NCBI GenBank assembly: GCA_944389525.1
Contig: CALXMR010000001.1
Location: forward strand, 159,698 to 223,697
Length of the DNA: 64,000 nucleotides
DNA from: an uncultured Alphaproteobacteria bacterium
Lineage (GTDB): Bacteria; Pseudomonadota; Alphaproteobacteria; Rs-D84
Direction: 5' to 3'
Every line of letters begins with the position of its first letter. Position 1 is the first letter of the stretch. Made by a program: the position numbers and the translations under genes. Positions 60,983-64,000 of this stretch are shown piece after piece. The notes under the pieces were generated by a model. It was not told the origin of the DNA. It searched no databases and saw only the letters and a list, made by a program, of their open reading frames with translations.

Positions 60983-63900
60983 ATGAATTTGCTGAAAAAA
61001 ACAGTTGGTTTTATGGCGGTTTTCTGCGTGATTCCGGCGGCAATTGCCTTGACCGCGCGCCCCAGTGTTGTTGGCACGGCGTCATCGCGTTTGCCGACAA
61101 TGACGGCGTATATAAACGCGGTTTCTTCATCGGGTTCATCGTCAACATCAAATTTGTTGGACAACGCCGAATGTATTGATGCGTACACCGCATGTTTAAA
61201 GGGTGGTGATGTCTGTGGTGCAAATTTCGAAGAATGCACGACCAAGGTTTTGTTCCATGCACAAATGCCAAAATGTTTAAGTACTTTGGCCCAGTGCAGT
61301 GCATCGGGTGTAAATGCGCTGTTTGGAACATCGTCAACAACGGCACTGTCGAATGTTGCATCACGAAATGAACATGACGAAGTGACGGATTATACATACC
61401 CCACAGACGGCAGTGTTCTGGGGCAAATGATAACTGGCGCGGCGATTTCAAACATGTACGATACCAGTGACTGTGTCCGCCGCTATACATCATGTCTGCA
61501 ACGCGATAATGTTTGTGGTTCAGAATTTGAATTATGCACAACAAATACCGAATTCAGAAAGCAAATGGTTTTCTGTGATTCCACATTGGCCCGGTGCCAG
61601 GCGGCGGGTAAAATTGAACTGTTTGGTTCAACATCTACAACAACCAACCCAACATCCGACAGTCGTGTTGGCATCATGATTGCCGAAGGTGCGGCCCTGG
61701 CGGCGGTGGACGCGGTATCTACATGTTATACCGTTGTTGACCAGTGTATTTTAAACGCATGTGCGGCCAATCCGTATAAATGTATCGCTGATTCATCACA
61801 GCGTGCGGTAAAATTGGTTGACGCGATTAACAGTGGTGTTTTGGCAGATACACCCAGTGCAATTTTGGTGTCGGCTGTTGACACGGTTAGCAATTCGTCC
61901 GTACAATCGTACATTAAAAATTCATGTTTGGATACAATTGGTGGCAATAAATATTGCTATGCAACATTCTTGGGTAATGGCATGATGCCAACATCTTCAC
62001 AATTAAGTGATGCTGACAACCAAGAAGACATTTTTGCCGAGGCGTATTCAGTGCGTATGAATGATTCTATGCGTGCCAGATTAAACGATTTAATCGAGGA
62101 TTTTGATACCGATGCCAAAGAAAAATGTTCTGAAACAATATCATCATGCGTAATGCGTGTTTGTGGTGGCGGTAATGGCGCGGCATGTTATTCATTGGTG
62201 CATGGGAATGTGGATAAATCCATTAACAATGATGCCGTTTATGATGAAATTCAAACGGGGTGTGCGGCAATTGTGAATACTGATCCATATTGCCAGTATG
62301 CGGCACAAAACCCGACCAGCACGGGCACATACACATATGCATATAACCAGGCGGATACATTTGCCACATTGTTCCCTGAATATGATGATAATGGCAGTGA
62401 TCCAATTGGTGTAATCGCATCATTGAATGCATCGTTGGCCACCAGTTACAGCGATGCGGCAATTGCCCAGATGCGCACACAATGCGAAAATGTCGCGAAA
62501 AGTTGTGTAAAATCCATGTGTGGTGATGAATATGTAAATTGCTATCGCAATCGTACGGATATTTATTCTTCGCTGACCAATACTGGCACGACGTCATTTG
62601 ATAACAGCATGAACAAGGTTGGTGGTGTTCTGGATTACACGGTTGTTTTGGGATTGTGTATGGATACGGTCAAGAATGCAAGCGTGTGTCAAGAACATCT
62701 GGCGATTGAAACGGCGAAAATGAACATTGCTGATAAAAACCAGACTGCTTCTTGGGGAACCAGTTCCAGTGTACGCCAGGGCTGGGTTGATGCCGGGTCA
62801 TCAGTTACTTTAAGCACGGTTACATCTGACCAGGTCCAGGCAACAGACTTTGACGGCAATCTGTTGTGCCGTGCCGATGATGGATCCCAGGGTGTTTGCA
62901 ACACAGTTACGGCCAGTGGCCAGATATATGACGAACCCGTGTATATAACATACAACACATATGCACAAAATCTGGCGGTGGAATCTTTGTTCAGTACATT
63001 GCTGTATGATATTGAAAAAGAAGCCCAGGCGATTTACAACAGTAAATTGACCCAGGAACAGAATATGTGCCTGGCGGCAAATGCAGGCGGTTTGTTGGCC
63101 AAGAATGATACTGGTGCAACATACATGTGGGCAAAATTGCGCAGCAATCGTGTCCCAGATGACTATTCCGTCATGGGGCTGGAACGCAATAACTTTGTGG
63201 CCAGTAACGATTTGTATGGTTCGTTCTGTGCGGTTAAGGTTACATTGCAGTCCGATGACCCAACTATTCAAACCGCAATGAAGGGTGCAGAATGGACTAC
63301 CGCGTACTTTGCGGTGGGTGATGCCTTCTCTTGCGGCAGCTGGATCCCGGTCGAAGATTTGGAAGCAATCGCAAATCGCGTTTCTTGCGAAAAGGCTGGC
63401 GGTGTATACGAAAATGGCAAATGTAATCGGAACGATAACCAAAAAACAGTAGAATTCTGGACTACAACATTGGGCACATTGGCAACTGGTCTAGGTGGTG
63501 CCTATTTGGGCAAGGGTATCCAAGATGGTTCTATCTTGGGTGGTCTGAGTGGTAAAAAGAAAACAACTGATAATAACAAAGTTTTATCCGATTATATAGA
63601 CAAAGTTGAAAGTGTCATCAGAAACAATGGTTCCTATGTTCCTGATGCAGTATCTGTCACAGCCTATATGTCGACAATAGCAAAAACAGCAGAAAAATTG
63701 AATGTGGACAATAGTATTGTACGCGATGCCGAAACAGATGTCACAGCGTGGTATAGCCAATACACCGCGGTGATGGATCTCAGCAGTACCAGGGCCAATT
63801 ATAGAACCGGGGTAACCGAGGAAAGTAAAAACGAGCTGACAAAATTGCAAGCAGAAGCACTTGCGTCGTTGTCTGCGCTGAATTTTGCTGTTGACAACGC

Positions 63901-64000
63901 AGAAGACAATTCGGAATCGGACGGAAGCTGGTGGGATCGTAATGGCGGAACACTGGTTGGCGGTGTTGTGACGGCGGGTGTTGGTGGTTTCTTGATAAAC
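60983..64000 (+). CDS. giant exported cysteine-rich protein, 3' end beyond window
   Basis: At least 1,006 codons stay open to the right edge. The start ATG has GGAGTGAG five bases upstream and a TATACT box at 60950-60955. A signal peptide (LLKKTVGFMAVFCVIPAAIA) is followed by two cysteine modules with the same spacing, C-x6-C-x6-C-x6-C-x12-C-x6-C, at residues 64-105 and 164-205. A third, C-x6-C-x4-C-x6-C, is at 248-267. More pairs (for example KCSETISSCVMRVC and SCVKSMC) lie before residue 520. Towards the edge Gly-rich hydrophobic stretches appear (TGLGGAYLGKG, LVGGVVTAGVGGFL), possibly membrane-inserting. I know no family with this layout. It follows the pilin-like operon. Confidence 0.85.
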   Translation, partial: MNLLKKTVGFMAVFCVIPAAIALTARPSVVGTASSRLPTMTAYINAVSSSGSSSTSNLLDNAECIDAYTACLKGGDVCGANFEECTTKVLFHAQMPKCLSTLAQCSASGVNALFGTSSTTALSNVASRNEHDEVTDYTYPTDGSVLGQMITGAAISNMYDTSDCVRRYTSCLQRDNVCGSEFELCTTNTEFRKQMVFCDSTLARCQAAGKIELFGSTSTTTNPTSDSRVGIMIAEGAALAAVDAVSTCYTVVDQCILNACAANPYKCIADSSQRAVKLVDAINSGVLADTPSAILVSAVDTVSNSSVQSYIKNSCLDTIGGNKYCYATFLGNGMMPTSSQLSDADNQEDIFAEAYSVRMNDSMRARLNDLIEDFDTDAKEKCSETISSCVMRVCGGGNGAACYSLVHGNVDKSINNDAVYDEIQTGCAAIVNTDPYCQYAAQNPTSTGTYTYAYNQADTFATLFPEYDDNGSDPIGVIASLNASLATSYSDAAIAQMRTQCENVAKSCVKSMCGDEYVNCYRNRTDIYSSLTNTGTTSFDNSMNKVGGVLDYTVVLGLCMDTVKNASVCQEHLAIETAKMNIADKNQTASWGTSSSVRQGWVDAGSSVTLSTVTSDQVQATDFDGNLLCRADDGSQGVCNTVTASGQIYDEPVYITYNTYAQNLAVESLFSTLLYDIEKEAQAIYNSKLTQEQNMCLAANAGGLLAKNDTGATYMWAKLRSNRVPDDYSVMGLERNNFVASNDLYGSFCAVKVTLQSDDPTIQTAMKGAEWTTAYFAVGDAFSCGSWIPVEDLEAIANRVSCEKAGGVYENGKCNRNDNQKTVEFWTTTLGTLATGLGGAYLGKGIQDGSILGGLSGKKKTTDNNKVLSDYIDKVESVIRNNGSYVPDAVSVTAYMSTIAKTAEKLNVDNSIVRDAETDVTAWYSQYTAVMDLSSTRANYRTGVTEESKNELTKLQAEALASLSALNFAVDNAEDNSESDGSWWDRNGGTLVGGVVTAGVGGFLIN

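Overview
The window looks like chromosomal DNA of an uncultivated alphaproteobacterium. The evidence is the rsmG-parA-parB order, an alpha-type SspB adaptor directly after recF, a short XRE regulator of the alphaproteobacterial type, an RpoH sigma factor, a probable DUF4167 protein, and lptG-lptD-surA and ompH-lpxD-fabZ gene runs. Genes are tightly packed, with many 1-8 base overlaps. Several textbook operons are split or reduced: rpmH and yidC do not flank rnpA-yidD, and rimP, ylxR and rbfA do not flank nusA-infB. A coupling ATPase of a type IV secretion system and a pilus gene set suggest a host-associated or surface-interacting life. A gut-type streamlined lineage is possible but is only inference. 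No transposase, prophage or CRISPR array is visible.

Layout. 1-9.9 kb: metG (cut by the left edge), tRNA-Val(GAC), mreB, rnpA-yidD, accB-accC, pal, a family-4-like uracil-DNA glycosylase, infC (AUU start), and tolC-macA. 9.9-17.7 kb: tRNA-Cys, recF-sspB, and the parAB/rsmG region, which carries two parS-like sites around an inserted gene for a putative exported zinc metalloprotease; then a TPR protein and gpsA. 17.7-29.2 kb: an XRE regulator with a strongly structured leader or small RNA upstream, a split MacB exporter, xseB-mutS, truB-rpsO-pnp, ybaB, and tRNA-Val(TAC) followed by 96-bp direct repeats that copy the tRNA 3' end. 29.2-49.4 kb: an OmpA-like lipoprotein, lptG-lptD-surA-rlmN, nusA-infB, der, a porin, rpoH, a YfgM-like protein with a short BamB-like lipoprotein, an isolated VirD4/TraG ATPase, and rRNA-modification genes. 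49.4-64 kb: fabZ, lpxD, ompH, an OmpA lipoprotein, a PilS-like pilin, dnaX, then a six-gene operon that starts with three large prepilin-like proteins, and finally a very large exported cysteine-rich protein that runs off the right edge.

Most genes serve envelope building (LptD/LptG/SurA, LpxD/FabZ, OmpH, Pal, BamB-like, porin, MreB), translation and RNA handling (IF2, IF3, NusA, PNPase, S15, RNA modification enzymes) and DNA maintenance (MutS, RecF, DnaX, ExoVII, UDG, ParAB).

The least explained parts are four. First, the pilus-like set at 52.5-58.9 kb: a PilS-like pilin plus three long minor pilins sharing a tail-fibre-like motif. Second, the giant protein at 61-64 kb, with two cysteine modules of identical spacing exactly 100 residues apart. 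Third, the structured RNA at 18.05-18.27 kb. Fourth, the gene inserted between rsmG and parA. All function calls come from reading the sequence; no database search was run.
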